From Mesorhizobium loti (GTDB lineage Bacteria; Pseudomonadota; Alphaproteobacteria; Rhizobiales; Rhizobiaceae): a stretch of DNA of 64,000 nucleotides. Position numbers and translations under genes: made by a program. Location of the stretch: the NCBI RefSeq assembly GCF_003148495.1, contig NZ_QGGH01000005.1:1-64000 (forward strand), in the 5' to 3' direction. This document shows, in pieces, positions 51,600 through 60,529 of the stretch (positions are counted from its first letter, which is position 1; every line of letters begins with the position of its first letter). The notes below the pieces were generated by a model that saw only the letters and a list, made by a program, of their open reading frames with translations, had not been told where the DNA came from and made no database searches.

Positions 51600-52595
51600 A
51601 TGCAAACCCGCAAGCTAGGAACTGAATTGAACGTCTACCCGGTCGGCCTCGGCTGCATGGGCATGAGCTTCGCCTATGGCGGCCAAGCGGAAGCCGACGC
51701 GATCGCCACGCTGCACCGCGCCGTCGATATCGGCGTCAACTTCTTCGACACTGCGGAAGTCTATGGCCCTTACGAGAACGAGATCCTGCTCGGCAAGGCG
51801 CTGAAGTCCATTCGCGACAAGGTGACGATCGCGACAAAATTCGGCTTCAGGATTCTGGAGGAAGGTACGGGCCTCGACCGCATGGCTGGCGTCGACAGCC
51901 GCCCCGAGCACGTCAAGGCGGTGGCCGAGGCCTCGCTGAAGCGGCTGGGCACCGACGTCATCGACCTCTACTACCAGCACCGCGTCGACCCCAACGTGCC
52001 GATCGAGGATACGGTCGGCGCCATGGCCGAGCTGGTTCGCGAGGGCAAGGTGCGCGCGCTTGGCCTGTCGGAGGCGAGTGCCGCGACCATCCGCCGGGCG
52101 CATGCCGTGCATCCGATATCGGCCGTGCAGAGCGAGTATTCGCTGTGGAGCCGCGACCCGGAAGACGAGGTGTTCGCCGTCTGCCGCGAGCTCGGCATCG
52201 GCTTTGTTCCCTACAGCCCGCTCGGCCGTGGACTGCTGACCGGCACGATCGCCAAGCCTGAGGCCTTGAGCGACGATGACTGGCGCCGCAGCCTGCCGCG
52301 CTTCCAGGCCGACGCCATGGCGGCCAATGCCGCTGTCATCGCCACGCTGGAGAAGATGGCGGCTGAAAAGGGCGTGACCCCGGCGCAGCTGGCGCTGGCC
52401 TGGGTGCTGCACCAGGGCGATTTCATCGTGCCGATCCCCGGCGCGCGAAAGATCCGCCATCTGGAGCAGAACACGGCAGCTGCCGCGATCGAGCTGAGCG
52501 CCGCCGAGGTGCAGGCGATTGGCGATGCGCTGTCGCCGAACAAGGTTATGGGCAAGCGCTACACGGAAGAGCTGCTGGCGCTGGTGAACGGGTGA
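51600..52595 (+). CDS. Aldo/keto reductase
   Basis: A 331-residue AKR. The catalytic tyrosine is in FDTAEVYGPYENE, with IATKFGF and DLYYQHRVDPNVPIEDT as family blocks and PIPGARKIRHLEQN near the cofactor site. It reduces aldehydes or ketones with NADPH. ATG at 51600 follows AAGGAG. A strong terminator follows. Confidence 0.92.
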   Translation: MQTRKLGTELNVYPVGLGCMGMSFAYGGQAEADAIATLHRAVDIGVNFFDTAEVYGPYENEILLGKALKSIRDKVTIATKFGFRILEEGTGLDRMAGVDSRPEHVKAVAEASLKRLGTDVIDLYYQHRVDPNVPIEDTVGAMAELVREGKVRALGLSEASAATIRRAHAVHPISAVQSEYSLWSRDPEDEVFAVCRELGIGFVPYSPLGRGLLTGTIAKPEALSDDDWRRSLPRFQADAMAANAAVIATLEKMAAEKGVTPAQLALAWVLHQGDFIVPIPGARKIRHLEQNTAAAAIELSAAEVQAIGDALSPNKVMGKRYTEELLALVNG

Positions 52596-52613
52596 AAACT
52601 GGTGAGTAATCGG

Positions 52614-52638
52614 AAGGGGCGCTTCGGCGCCCCTTTTT
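52614..52638 (+). terminator. Intrinsic terminator of the aldo/keto reductase gene
   Basis: AAGGGGCGC-TTCG-GCGCCCCTT, a 9-bp perfect stem with a stable TTCG tetraloop, then TTT. Confidence 0.9.
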
Positions 52639-52693
52639 CATGCGCGGCGCGGTGCAGAAGGTGGGAGACGTTGGCGTGAAGCGCCGACATTTC

Positions 52694-53296
52694 CTACCAA
52701 GGCGCGACAATGATCTCCGGCCAATACTCCTGGGCGCGTCTGCCCTTCACCTCATGTGTCCGCCGATTGTCCGTCACCCGGTTGGGCGTGATGCGAAACG
52801 AGAAGATGTCGTCGAGCCCGAACGGCGCCACCAGCTCCAGCTGCCCGTCAGCGTCGTATCGGACCCCGACCGCATGGGTCTTCGAAGCAAAATAGCTGAG
52901 CGATTCGCTGGCGCTCGAATAGCGCGGGCACGGCTGTCCGAACTTCTGCAGATACCAGAGATGCACCCGCGCCTGGTTGCGCACCTCGACCGGCAGCGGC
53001 AGTCCTTCGAAATGCGCCGCCGCCCGGCGGATCACCGCGTCCTCCGCCTCGTAGGACCGGTCGCTGTCATCGAAGTAGAAGAGATCAACATCCTTGATGC
53101 CGTAGCCCGACGGCTTGCCGGTCAGGTGGTTCCAAACGCTGTTGTAGAGCGCGCCGGAAACGATCAGCCAGTCGGGCAGGTCGAATTCGCGAGCTCGCGC
53201 CAACGCGTCGCGGACCAGCGGATCCGCCGACACGATGGCGAGGAACGCCACGCGCTGTTCTTCAAAAGGAAGGCCGGAATAACGCAGATGGTCCAT
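52694..53296 (-). CDS. NTP_transf_6-type nucleotidyltransferase family protein (DUF925)
   Basis: A 200-residue protein: WLIVSGALYNSVWNHLTGKPSGYGIKDVDLFYFD (about 43-76) with the two metal-binding aspartates in DVDLFYFDD, and VRNQARVHLWYLQKFG. Family members have a nucleotidyltransferase fold without a known substrate. Start at 53296. Confidence 0.83.
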   Translation of the reverse strand: MDHLRYSGLPFEEQRVAFLAIVSADPLVRDALARAREFDLPDWLIVSGALYNSVWNHLTGKPSGYGIKDVDLFYFDDSDRSYEAEDAVIRRAAAHFEGLPLPVEVRNQARVHLWYLQKFGQPCPRYSSASESLSYFASKTHAVGVRYDADGQLELVAPFGLDDIFSFRITPNRVTDNRRTHEVKGRRAQEYWPEIIVAPW

Positions 53297-53336
53297 CGCC
53301 CTTTGGAGGACGATTCGCCATCTGCTCGCAAGTTTA

Positions 53337-55745
53337 TTAGCCCCTCAGCACACCACCGGTCTGCTTGCCGACATTCTCGACGATGCGCTTGGCCAGCGCC
53401 TCGAAATCCTCGTCGGTCAGCGTCTTTTCAACCGGCTGGATCGACACTTCGATGGCGATCGATTTTTTGCCCTCGCCCAGCGAAGCGCCTTCGAAGATGT
53501 CGAAGACCGAGACAGCGGTGATCAGCTTCTTGTCGGCGGCAAGGGCCGCGCGGACCAGCGTGCCGGCCTCGACCGATTTGTCGACGACGAAGGCGAAATC
53601 GCGCTTGACCGCCTGGAAAGCGGAGAGATCGAGCCTGGGCTTGGTCTTCGTCGGCTTGGCCTTCGGCTCCGGCACGGCATCGACGAAGACTTCGAAGCCG
53701 CACAGCGGCCCGGAAACATCGAGACCCTCAAGCGTCTTCGGATGGAATTCGCCGAAGGTGCCGAGCACGGTTTTCGGGCCGAGCTTGATCGTGCCCGAAC
53801 GGCCGGGATGATACCAGGCCGGACCGCCGGCCTCGATCTGCAGCCGCTCGACCGGTGCACCACAGGCTTCCAATGCGGCGATCGCATCGGCCTTGGCGTC
53901 GAACACACCGACCGGGCCTGAATTGCCGGCCCAGTTGCGGCCGGAGCCGTCGAGCTTGGCGGTGCCGCGGCGCACACCGGCGGCCACGCGCCGCTGCTGG
54001 TCGGCGCCATCGCCTTCGTATGTGCCCGACACTTCGAACAGCGCCACGTCGCCAATACCCTTGTCGGCATTGCGCTGGGCAGCGGCGATCAGCCCCGGCA
54101 GCAGCGACGGCCGCATGTCGGACATGTCGGCGGCGATCGGATTGGCGAGCTTCAGCGCCGTCTGGCCACCGCCGAACAGTTCAGCGTGCTTGGCCGGAAT
54201 GAACGACCAGGTGACGGCCTCCATCATGCCGCGCACGGCAAGCGCGCGCTTGGCGGTGCGGGTACGGACCTGCAGCGTGGTGAGTATCTTTGCGTTGACC
54301 GCGTCATGCGCGCCAAGCGGCTGCGGGGCGATGTTGTCGACGCCGTGGATGCGCATGACCTCCTCGACCAGGTCGGCCTTGCCGTCGACATCGGGGCGCC
54401 AGGACGGCACGGCGACCTTGACGACATCGCCCGACCCCTCGGGCTTGAAGCCAAGGCGCGACAGGATGTCGAGGCTTTCCGCCTTCGGCACCTCGATGCC
54501 GGTCAGCCGTTTCACTTCCGACAGCGGGAAGGAGACGATCTTGGGCGTATGGCCGGCATAGCCGACGACTTCGGTCTCGGTCGGCGTGCCGCCGCAGAAA
54601 TCGAGCACCAGCTTGGTCGCCAGCTCGACGCCGGGCACCATGAATTCAGGGTCCACGCCGCGCTCGAAGCGGTAGCGTGCGTCGGTGATGATGCCGAGCG
54701 TGCGGCCGGTGCGGGCGGTGGTGATCGGGTCCCAAAGGGCTGATTCGATCAGCACATCGGTCGTGTTCTCGTCGCAGCCCGAATGCTCGCCGCCCATGAT
54801 GCCGGCGATCGACTCGACGCCATTGTCGTCAGCGATGACGCACATCTCCGGCGTCAGCGTGTATTCGCGGCCATCGAGCGCCTGTACCTTTTCGCCATCG
54901 CGCGCGCGGCGCACGGTCAGATTGCCGGCAACCTTGCTAGCGTCGAACACATGCAGCGGACGGCCGCGGTCGAAGGTGACGTAATTGGTGATGTCGACCA
55001 GCGCGCTGATTGGCCTGAGACCAATGGCGATCAGCCGCTGCTGCAGCCATTTCGGCGACGGGCCGTTCTTGACGCCCTTGACCAGCCGCAGCGCGAAGCC
55101 GGGGCAGAGTTCCGGCGCCACGATCGTCACCTTGACCGGGCACATGCCGCTGCCGGCATGCGGCATGATGGCACCGCCGACGAGGCGGCCAAGCCCGCTC
55201 GCCGCCAGATCCCTGGCGATGCCGTAGACGCTGGTGGCATCCGGCCGGTTCGGCGTCAGGTTGATCTCGATGACCGGATCGTCGAGGTGGGCGTAAGCAG
55301 CGAAGCTGGTGCCAACAGGCGCATCCTCAGGCAGGTCGATGATACCGTTGTGTTCGTCGGACAGCTCCAGCTCGCGCTCGGAACACATCATGCCGTGGCT
55401 TTCGACGCCCCTGATCTTGCCGACCGTCAGCGTCACGTCGATGCCGGGCACATAAGTGCCGGGCGCGGCAAAGGCGCCGATCAGGCCGGCGCGGGCGTTG
55501 GGTGCACCGCACACCACCTGCACGGGCGCCTTGCCGTCGCCTGTATCGACGGTGAGCACGCGCAGGCGGTCGGCATCGGGGTGCTGAACCGCGGTCAGCA
55601 CCCTGGCGATGACGAAGGGTTTCAGGCTCGACTTGTCGTCGACATGCTCGACTTCGAGGCCGATCGAGGTCAGCCGCTCGACGATCTCGTTGAGCGAGGC
55701 GTCGGTCTCGAGGTGGTCCTTGAGCCAGGAGAGGGTGAATTTCAT
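53337..55745 (-). CDS. pheT: Phenylalanine-tRNA ligase beta subunit
   Basis: An 802-residue PheRS beta chain. Domains in order: N-terminal tRNA-binding/OB fold (from residue 40), B3/B4 editing domain (200-400), B5 DNA-binding-like fold (400-475), catalytic-like core and C-terminal anticodon-binding FDX-ACB domain. It forms an alpha2-beta2 enzyme with PheS. Unusually the GFA gene separates it from pheS; the GFA stop overlaps the pheT ATG (ATGA), so translation is coupled. Confidence 0.95.
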   Translation of the reverse strand: MKFTLSWLKDHLETDASLNEIVERLTSIGLEVEHVDDKSSLKPFVIARVLTAVQHPDADRLRVLTVDTGDGKAPVQVVCGAPNARAGLIGAFAAPGTYVPGIDVTLTVGKIRGVESHGMMCSERELELSDEHNGIIDLPEDAPVGTSFAAYAHLDDPVIEINLTPNRPDATSVYGIARDLAASGLGRLVGGAIMPHAGSGMCPVKVTIVAPELCPGFALRLVKGVKNGPSPKWLQQRLIAIGLRPISALVDITNYVTFDRGRPLHVFDASKVAGNLTVRRARDGEKVQALDGREYTLTPEMCVIADDNGVESIAGIMGGEHSGCDENTTDVLIESALWDPITTARTGRTLGIITDARYRFERGVDPEFMVPGVELATKLVLDFCGGTPTETEVVGYAGHTPKIVSFPLSEVKRLTGIEVPKAESLDILSRLGFKPEGSGDVVKVAVPSWRPDVDGKADLVEEVMRIHGVDNIAPQPLGAHDAVNAKILTTLQVRTRTAKRALAVRGMMEAVTWSFIPAKHAELFGGGQTALKLANPIAADMSDMRPSLLPGLIAAAQRNADKGIGDVALFEVSGTYEGDGADQQRRVAAGVRRGTAKLDGSGRNWAGNSGPVGVFDAKADAIAALEACGAPVERLQIEAGGPAWYHPGRSGTIKLGPKTVLGTFGEFHPKTLEGLDVSGPLCGFEVFVDAVPEPKAKPTKTKPRLDLSAFQAVKRDFAFVVDKSVEAGTLVRAALAADKKLITAVSVFDIFEGASLGEGKKSIAIEVSIQPVEKTLTDEDFEALAKRIVENVGKQTGGVLRG

Positions 55746-56164
55746 GGGACTGTTCCGTCTGGTCTTTTGACGCTTGTTTTCAGATGTCTCGGCAGGTCGT
55801 CGGACATATGCAGGAAGGGGAGCTGCTCGCTGACATAGGCATGCAGCGTCGGCTCAAAATCGGCCGGCCTGTCCATGGCGCCGAGCATGAAGTAGATGTC
55901 GTCCTCCAGCCGCTCGTCGACATAGGCGATGGGTGAGCCGCAGATACCGCAAAACGAGCGCGTCACCGGGCCGTTCTCGTACATCTTCAGCGCCTTGCCG
56001 GTGAACGCGACCTGATCGACCAGGAAGCCGACAAAGGCCGAGACCGGCGCGCCGCTGGCCCGCCGGCAATCGCCGCAATGGCAATAGCTGACATGGTGCG
56101 GTTCAGCCAAGGCCTCGAACCGCACGGCGCCGCAGCGGCAGCCGCCGGTGTGCGGCGCTATCAT
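55742..56164 (-). CDS. GFA/CENP-V-type zinc protein between pheS and pheT
   Basis: A 140-residue protein of the GFA (glutathione-dependent formaldehyde-activating) family. Zinc cysteines are in GGCRCGAVRF, SYCHCGDCRR and FCGICGSP. Its start overlaps the pheS stop and its stop overlaps the pheT start, both by ATGA, so the three genes are a coupled operon. Substrate unknown. The family includes many proteins not acting on formaldehyde. Confidence 0.85.
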   Translation of the reverse strand: MIAPHTGGCRCGAVRFEALAEPHHVSYCHCGDCRRASGAPVSAFVGFLVDQVAFTGKALKMYENGPVTRSFCGICGSPIAYVDERLEDDIYFMLGAMDRPADFEPTLHAYVSEQLPFLHMSDDLPRHLKTSVKRPDGTVP

Positions 56165-57258
56165 GCGCTTAGGCCCCCGAACAGCGTCGGCATGTCGAGC
56201 GGCCTGAAACCGTAATGCGACAGCCAGCGCACGTCGGCGTCGAAGAAGGCGCGCAGGTCCGGCATGCCATATTTCAGCATGGCGATGCGATCGATGCCCA
56301 TGCCCCAGGCAAAGCCCTGATATTCGTCCGGATCGAGCCCGCCATGGCGCAGCACATTGGGGTGCACCATGCCGCAGCCGAGGATCTCCATCCAGTCGGA
56401 GCCTTCGCCGAAGCGCACTTCGCCGGGCCGCGAGCGGTCGCACTGGATGTCGACCTCGAGGCTCGGTTCGGTGAACGGGAAGAAGGACGGCCGGAAGCGC
56501 ATCTTCACCTGCGGCACCTCGAAGAAGGCCTTGCAGAACTCCTCCAGCACCCACTTCATGTTGGCAACGTTGGCCGTCTTGTCGATCACCAGCCCCTCGA
56601 CCTGATGGAACATCGGCGAGTGGGTGGCGTCCGAATCCTGCCGGTAGGTCTTGCCAGGAATGACGATGCGGATCGGCGGCTTCTTCGTCTCCATGGTGCG
56701 GATCTGCACCGGCGAGGTGTGCGTGCGCAAAAGCTTGCGCTCGCCCTTCTCGTCCGGCTGGAAGAAGAAGGTGTCGTGCATTTCGCGCGCCGGATGGCCT
56801 TCGGGGAAATTCAGCGCGGTGAAATTGTAGTAGTCGGTCTCGATATCCGGCCCTTCGGCGATGGAGAAGCCGAGATCGCCGAAGATCGCCGCGATCTCAT
56901 CGATGACCTGGCTGATCGGATGGATGCGGCCGCGCTCGGCCGGCGACTGCCGCACCGGCAGCGTCACGTCGACCTTTTCGGCGGCGAGGCGCGCGGTGAT
57001 CGCCACATCCTTCAACTCGGCCTTGCGGGCCGTCAGCGCGTCGGTGACACGGTTCTTGAGGCCGTTGATAACAGGACCCTTGACCTGCCGCTCCTCGGCG
57101 GTCATGGCGCCAAGTGTTTTCAGCATCTCGGACACGGTGCCCTTCTTGCCGAAGGCAGCGATGCGCACGGCCTCTATGGCCGGCTCATCGGCGGCCGATG
57201 CGATGTCGGCCAGAAGTGAATCTTCCAGGGCTTCAAGATTTCCAGCAGTGGCGTTCAC
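56161..57258 (-). CDS. pheS: Phenylalanine-tRNA ligase alpha subunit
   Basis: A 365-residue class II synthetase chain. N-terminal coiled coil (1-90), motif 2 (SPVQIRTM; FRPSFFPFTEPSLE) and motif 3 (GFAWGMGIDRIAMLKYG). Start is a GTG at 57258. It lies downstream of rplT, with a terminator between, so pheS-GFA-pheT probably has its own promoter. Confidence 0.95.
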   Translation of the reverse strand: MNATAGNLEALEDSLLADIASAADEPAIEAVRIAAFGKKGTVSEMLKTLGAMTAEERQVKGPVINGLKNRVTDALTARKAELKDVAITARLAAEKVDVTLPVRQSPAERGRIHPISQVIDEIAAIFGDLGFSIAEGPDIETDYYNFTALNFPEGHPAREMHDTFFFQPDEKGERKLLRTHTSPVQIRTMETKKPPIRIVIPGKTYRQDSDATHSPMFHQVEGLVIDKTANVANMKWVLEEFCKAFFEVPQVKMRFRPSFFPFTEPSLEVDIQCDRSRPGEVRFGEGSDWMEILGCGMVHPNVLRHGGLDPDEYQGFAWGMGIDRIAMLKYGMPDLRAFFDADVRWLSHYGFRPLDMPTLFGGLSA

Positions 57259-57330
57259 GGCGAAGCTCTCTCGATCGGGCGACCACCATCACCGGGCGTG
57301 TCACCATTTTGGTTACATCAGGCAAAAGAA

Positions 57331-57359
57331 AACCCGCGCCAGCCGTGCCAGCGCGGGTT
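57331..57359 (-). terminator. Terminator after rplT / attenuator before pheS
   Basis: AACCCGCGC (57331-57339) / GCGCGGGTT (57351-57359), 9-bp stem, 11-base loop; on the minus strand it is followed by TTCTTTTG. No phenylalanine-rich leader peptide is visible, so a plain terminator is likelier than a PheM-type attenuator. Confidence 0.7.
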
Positions 57360-57398
57360 CCCCAAATCAGAATTGCGAATGCTTGGGAAGCGCTGGTC

Positions 57399-57800
57399 TT
57401 AGGCGACAGCGCTTTCAAAAGCGTTCGGCGTGGTGTTCTTCAGATATTCGAGCGCCACCTTGGCCTTGGCGACCAGGGCTGCGAAAGCCTGCGGCTCGTG
57501 GATGGCCATGTCCGACAGGATCTTGCGATCGATCTCGATGCCCGACTTGTTGAGGCCGTCGATGAAGCGGCCATAGGTCAGGCCATGCTCGTGCGTCGCG
57601 GCGTTGATGCGCTGGATCCACAGCGCGCGGAACGAGCGCTTGCGGTTCTTGCGGTCGCGATACGCGTACTGCATCGACTTTTCCACCGCCTGCTTGGCGA
57701 TGCGGATGGTGTTCTTGCGGCGGCCGTAGAAGCCTTTGGCGGCTTTCAGGACCTTCTTGTGCTTGGCGTGCGAGGTGACGCCTCTTTTTACGCGTGCCAT
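57399..57800 (-). CDS. rplT: 50S ribosomal protein L20
   Basis: A 133-residue L20. MARVKRGVTSHAKHKK at the start and RKNRKRSFRALWIQRINAA in the middle are canonical. It is an early assembly protein of the 50S subunit and in many bacteria represses its own operon. Downstream of rpmI by 37 bases, with a GGAG site. Confidence 0.97.
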   Translation of the reverse strand: MARVKRGVTSHAKHKKVLKAAKGFYGRRKNTIRIAKQAVEKSMQYAYRDRKNRKRSFRALWIQRINAATHEHGLTYGRFIDGLNKSGIEIDRKILSDMAIHEPQAFAALVAKAKVALEYLKNTTPNAFESAVA

Positions 57801-57837
57801 GTCATGATCTCCTTAAAACGTGTCCGAACCGAATGCC

Positions 57838-58041
57838 TTAGAGGCCGTTCGGCAGAAAATTCTTGATGACCTTCTTGCCATCCGGTTCAGCCAGAACCAT
57901 CGTGCCGCGGGCATTTCGAATGAACTTGTTGGAACGCTTGATCATGCCGTGACGCTTGCCGGCCGCAGCCGACAGGACTTTACCCGTACCTGTGATCTTG
58001 AACCGCTTTTTGGCGGCCGACTTGGTCTTCATCTTGGGCAT
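57838..58041 (-). CDS. rpmI: 50S ribosomal protein L35
   Basis: A 67-residue L35: MPKMKTKSAAKKRFKITGTG start and KKVIKNFLPNGL end. Start ATG at 58041 follows GGAG. Operon partner of rplT. Confidence 0.97.
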   Translation of the reverse strand: MPKMKTKSAAKKRFKITGTGKVLSAAAGKRHGMIKRSNKFIRNARGTMVLAEPDGKKVIKNFLPNGL

Positions 58042-58117
58042 TTTGCTACTCCGTATCGTTGGCGCACTATCGCGCTTCTTGTTCGCTTCGGGCCGACCAA
58101 AGCCCGAAAAGCAAATG

Positions 58118-58149
58118 AAACCGCCACGGCATGCCCTGCCGGGCGGTTT
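58118..58149 (-). terminator. Hairpin between the methyltransferase gene and rpmI
   Basis: AAACCGCC / GGCGGTTT with a second inner stem CGGCA / TGCCG. On the minus strand it is followed by TTTCATTTGCTTTTC. It can end the upstream transcript or act as a leader structure of rpmI-rplT. Confidence 0.55.
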
Positions 58150-58223
58150 TCTTGAACGGCGGTCCTATACGTCAAAGACGGCGGCTGCGCAACACCTCAG
58201 CTCGTGCGACGCTCTGTCCCCAG

Positions 58224-58850
58224 TCAGGGGAGCGTGAACCAGACCGGCAACATGCCCGACTGCTGGGCGCCGTCGATCAGTTCGAAGGCCGGCAGCGCGA
58301 CCAGGAACACCAGGCCGTCGAGCAGCGTGGTCAACAGCAGGCGCGGCTTGAAGCTGCCCGTATCGCCCTCCTGGTAGAGCGACAATTTCGGGAAGAAGCG
58401 CGGCACCCGCGCCAGATAGGCCGCATACGGCGCGCCGAGTGCTTCCTTAAGGAATTTCTCCTCGCGCAGGATGACGATGTGGAAAGCGCCGGCGCACAAA
58501 AGCCCGAAGAGAATGATGCCGGTGAACGAGCCGATCTGCGCGCCAACGCCGGCTGCGGCTACGGTCGAGAACACATAGAGTGGGTTGCGGGTGATCGAGT
58601 AAGGCCCGCCGGTCACCACCTCGGAAGATTTGCGCCCACCTATGTAGAGCGTCGCCCAAAGGCGCCCGACGATGCCTAGAAAAATCAGCAGCACGCCAAA
58701 TATTTCGATCGACTCATGCACTGGTGTGTCGGGCGGAAACGTCGATTGGCCAAATAGCAACGCTGCGAACAGGACGGCCACGAGCCCGGTAAGCACCATC
58801 CTGCGCGTATGCTGGTAGTTACCCAGCCCGTATTTGAGTTCTTTGTCCAA
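58224..58850 (-). CDS. Isoprenylcysteine carboxyl methyltransferase-family membrane protein
   Basis: A membrane protein of about 208 residues with four to five helices. GGPYSITRNPLYV is the SAM-site signature of this group, and LREEKFLKEALGAPYAAYLARVPRFFP is the conserved end block. Substrate unknown. The start is uncertain: TTG at 58850 is my choice because a terminator lies just upstream, ATG at 58799 and TTG at 58901 are the alternatives. Between infC and rpmI on the same strand. Confidence 0.75.
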   Translation of the reverse strand: MDKELKYGLGNYQHTRRMVLTGLVAVLFAALLFGQSTFPPDTPVHESIEIFGVLLIFLGIVGRLWATLYIGGRKSSEVVTGGPYSITRNPLYVFSTVAAAGVGAQIGSFTGIILFGLLCAGAFHIVILREEKFLKEALGAPYAAYLARVPRFFPKLSLYQEGDTGSFKPRLLLTTLLDGLVFLVALPAFELIDGAQQSGMLPVWFTLP

Positions 58851-58907
58851 GGTGGAATCCGATCGTCGAGGAGTTTGGCCGGCGATCGCAGCTTCGGCCA
58901 AGAAAAC

Positions 58908-58935
58908 AGGCGTCCCGCCGATCGCCGGGACGCCT
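58908..58935 (-). terminator. Intrinsic terminator of infC
   Basis: AGGCGTCCC (58908-58916) / GGGACGCCT (58927-58935), 9-bp perfect stem; on the minus strand followed by GTTTTCTT. 81 bases after the infC stop. Confidence 0.75.
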
Positions 58936-59016
58936 TGGGATGTGATTCAGGCGGATTTAAGCGCGATAATCAGGCCTGACGTCTTCGTGATCCAAGGTGT
59001 GTTGATATTCAGCACC

Positions 59017-59553
59017 TTAGCGCGGCGACAGCACCATCATCATCTGGCGGCCTTCGAGCTTCGGTTCCGCCTCGACCTTGGCGATCGTCGCCACTTCCTC
59101 GCGGACCTTGTTCAGAAGCTGCATGCCGAGTTCCATATGCGCCATCTCGCGGCCACGGAACCGCAACGTCAGCTTGACCTTGTCGCCTTCCTCGAAGAAG
59201 CGGCGAACCGCCTTCATCTTGGTCTCGTAGTCATGGCTGTCGATGTTCGGGCGCATCTTGATCTCCTTGATCTCGATGACCTTCTGGTTCTTGCGCGCCT
59301 CGGCCGCCTTCTTCTGGTTGGCGTATTTCAGCTTGCCGAGATCGAGAATCTTGACGACGGGGGGCACCGCATTGGGCGATATCTCGACGAGATCCAGCCC
59401 AGCCTCTTCGGCGAGCAGCAATGCGTCGTTGATGGAAACATCGCCGCGGTTCTGGCCTTCGGCGTCGATAAGCTGGACCCGGGGAACCCGGATGTCACGG
59501 TTGGAGCGCGGGCCATCCTTGGTCGGCGCCGCTGCTTTGAAAGGTCTGCGAAT
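59017..59553 (-). CDS. infC: Translation initiation factor IF-3, ATT start codon
   Basis: A 178-residue IF-3. From 59553 the frame reads I/M-RRPFKAAAPTKDGPRSNRD, the family N-terminus, then LIDAEGQNRGDVSI and the C-domain (VKLTLRFRGREMAH). The first codon is ATT, preceded by AAGGAG 9 bases upstream. No ATG or GTG could replace it without losing the conserved N-terminus. IF-3 itself disfavours such starts, which gives feedback control in E. coli; the same is expected here. Confidence 0.93.
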   Translation of the reverse strand: MRRPFKAAAPTKDGPRSNRDIRVPRVQLIDAEGQNRGDVSINDALLLAEEAGLDLVEISPNAVPPVVKILDLGKLKYANQKKAAEARKNQKVIEIKEIKMRPNIDSHDYETKMKAVRRFFEEGDKVKLTLRFRGREMAHMELGMQLLNKVREEVATIAKVEAEPKLEGRQMMMVLSPR

Positions 59554-59758
59554 GGTCGTGGTCTCCTTGGCCGTTTCGTTCAGGGTTTGTCAGTGTTGAT
59601 GCGTGGACGCGCCAATGTGGTGAGCGCGCGGGCGGAGTCAATAGCACAGCATTGACAGAAAATCACCCTGATCGCTGCCCTGCACCAAACAAAGAACACC
59701 GCGAGCACTTTTCGCCACGCCACAGGCTGTGTCACAAGACCGGCTTGAGGAAAAAGCC

Positions 59759-60529
59759 ATGAACGCCACGCCCCCAATCTTTCTGGATGTCGACGGACCA
59801 CGCATCGCGGTGCGCCATAATGCTGGCTCCGCGCCCGGCATCGTCTGGCTCGGCGGCTACAAATCGGACATGCTGGGCACGAAGGCGCAGGTGCTGTCGG
59901 ACTGGGCGGCAAGAGAAGGCCGCGCCTTCCTGCGCCATGATTATTCCGGCCATGGTGAATCCGGCGGCGCCTTTGCTGACGGCACGATTTCGACATGGCT
60001 TGCGCAGAGCCTTGCCGTGTTCCGGCATTTCACCAAGGGCAAGCAAATCCTGGTCGGCTCCTCGATGGGCGCCTGGATCGCGCTGCGTATGGTGCAGGAA
60101 TTGCGCAAGGCAGGCGATAGCAAGGTCGCTGGCCTGGTGTTGCTGGCGCCGGCGCCGGATTTTACCGCCGAACTGATCGAACCGGTGCTGACGCAGGCGC
60201 AGAAGCGCGACCTCACGGAGAAAGGCTTCTTCGAAGAGCCGTCGGATTATTCCGCCGAGCCTTACATCTACACGCGCGCGCTGATCGAGGACGGACGCAA
60301 CAACCTGGTGATGACAGGCCCGATCGACACGCATTGCCCGGTGCACATCCTGCAGGGACTGGCCGATGCGGACGTACCGGCAAGCCACGCGCTGAAGTTG
60401 GTCAGCCTGCTGCCGGCCGACGACGTGACCTTGTCGCTGATCCCTGACGGCGACCACCGCCTGTCGCGGCCGCAGGATCTCGACATGCTGGTGCGGGCCG
60501 TCGACGCGATGGCGCAGAGGGGAAACTGA
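59759..60529 (+). CDS. Alpha/beta-hydrolase, ABHD10-like
   Basis: A 256-residue hydrolase. VWLGGYKSDMLGTKA, DYSGHGESGG, nucleophile serine in LVGSSMGAW, D in GLADADVPASHA and H in PDGDHRLSRP. Bacterial relatives of ABHD10 are esterases or thioesterases. Start ATG at 59759 follows GAGG. Stop shares its last base with the benE start. Confidence 0.87.
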   Translation: MNATPPIFLDVDGPRIAVRHNAGSAPGIVWLGGYKSDMLGTKAQVLSDWAAREGRAFLRHDYSGHGESGGAFADGTISTWLAQSLAVFRHFTKGKQILVGSSMGAWIALRMVQELRKAGDSKVAGLVLLAPAPDFTAELIEPVLTQAQKRDLTEKGFFEEPSDYSAEPYIYTRALIEDGRNNLVMTGPIDTHCPVHILQGLADADVPASHALKLVSLLPADDVTLSLIPDGDHRLSRPQDLDMLVRAVDAMAQRGN

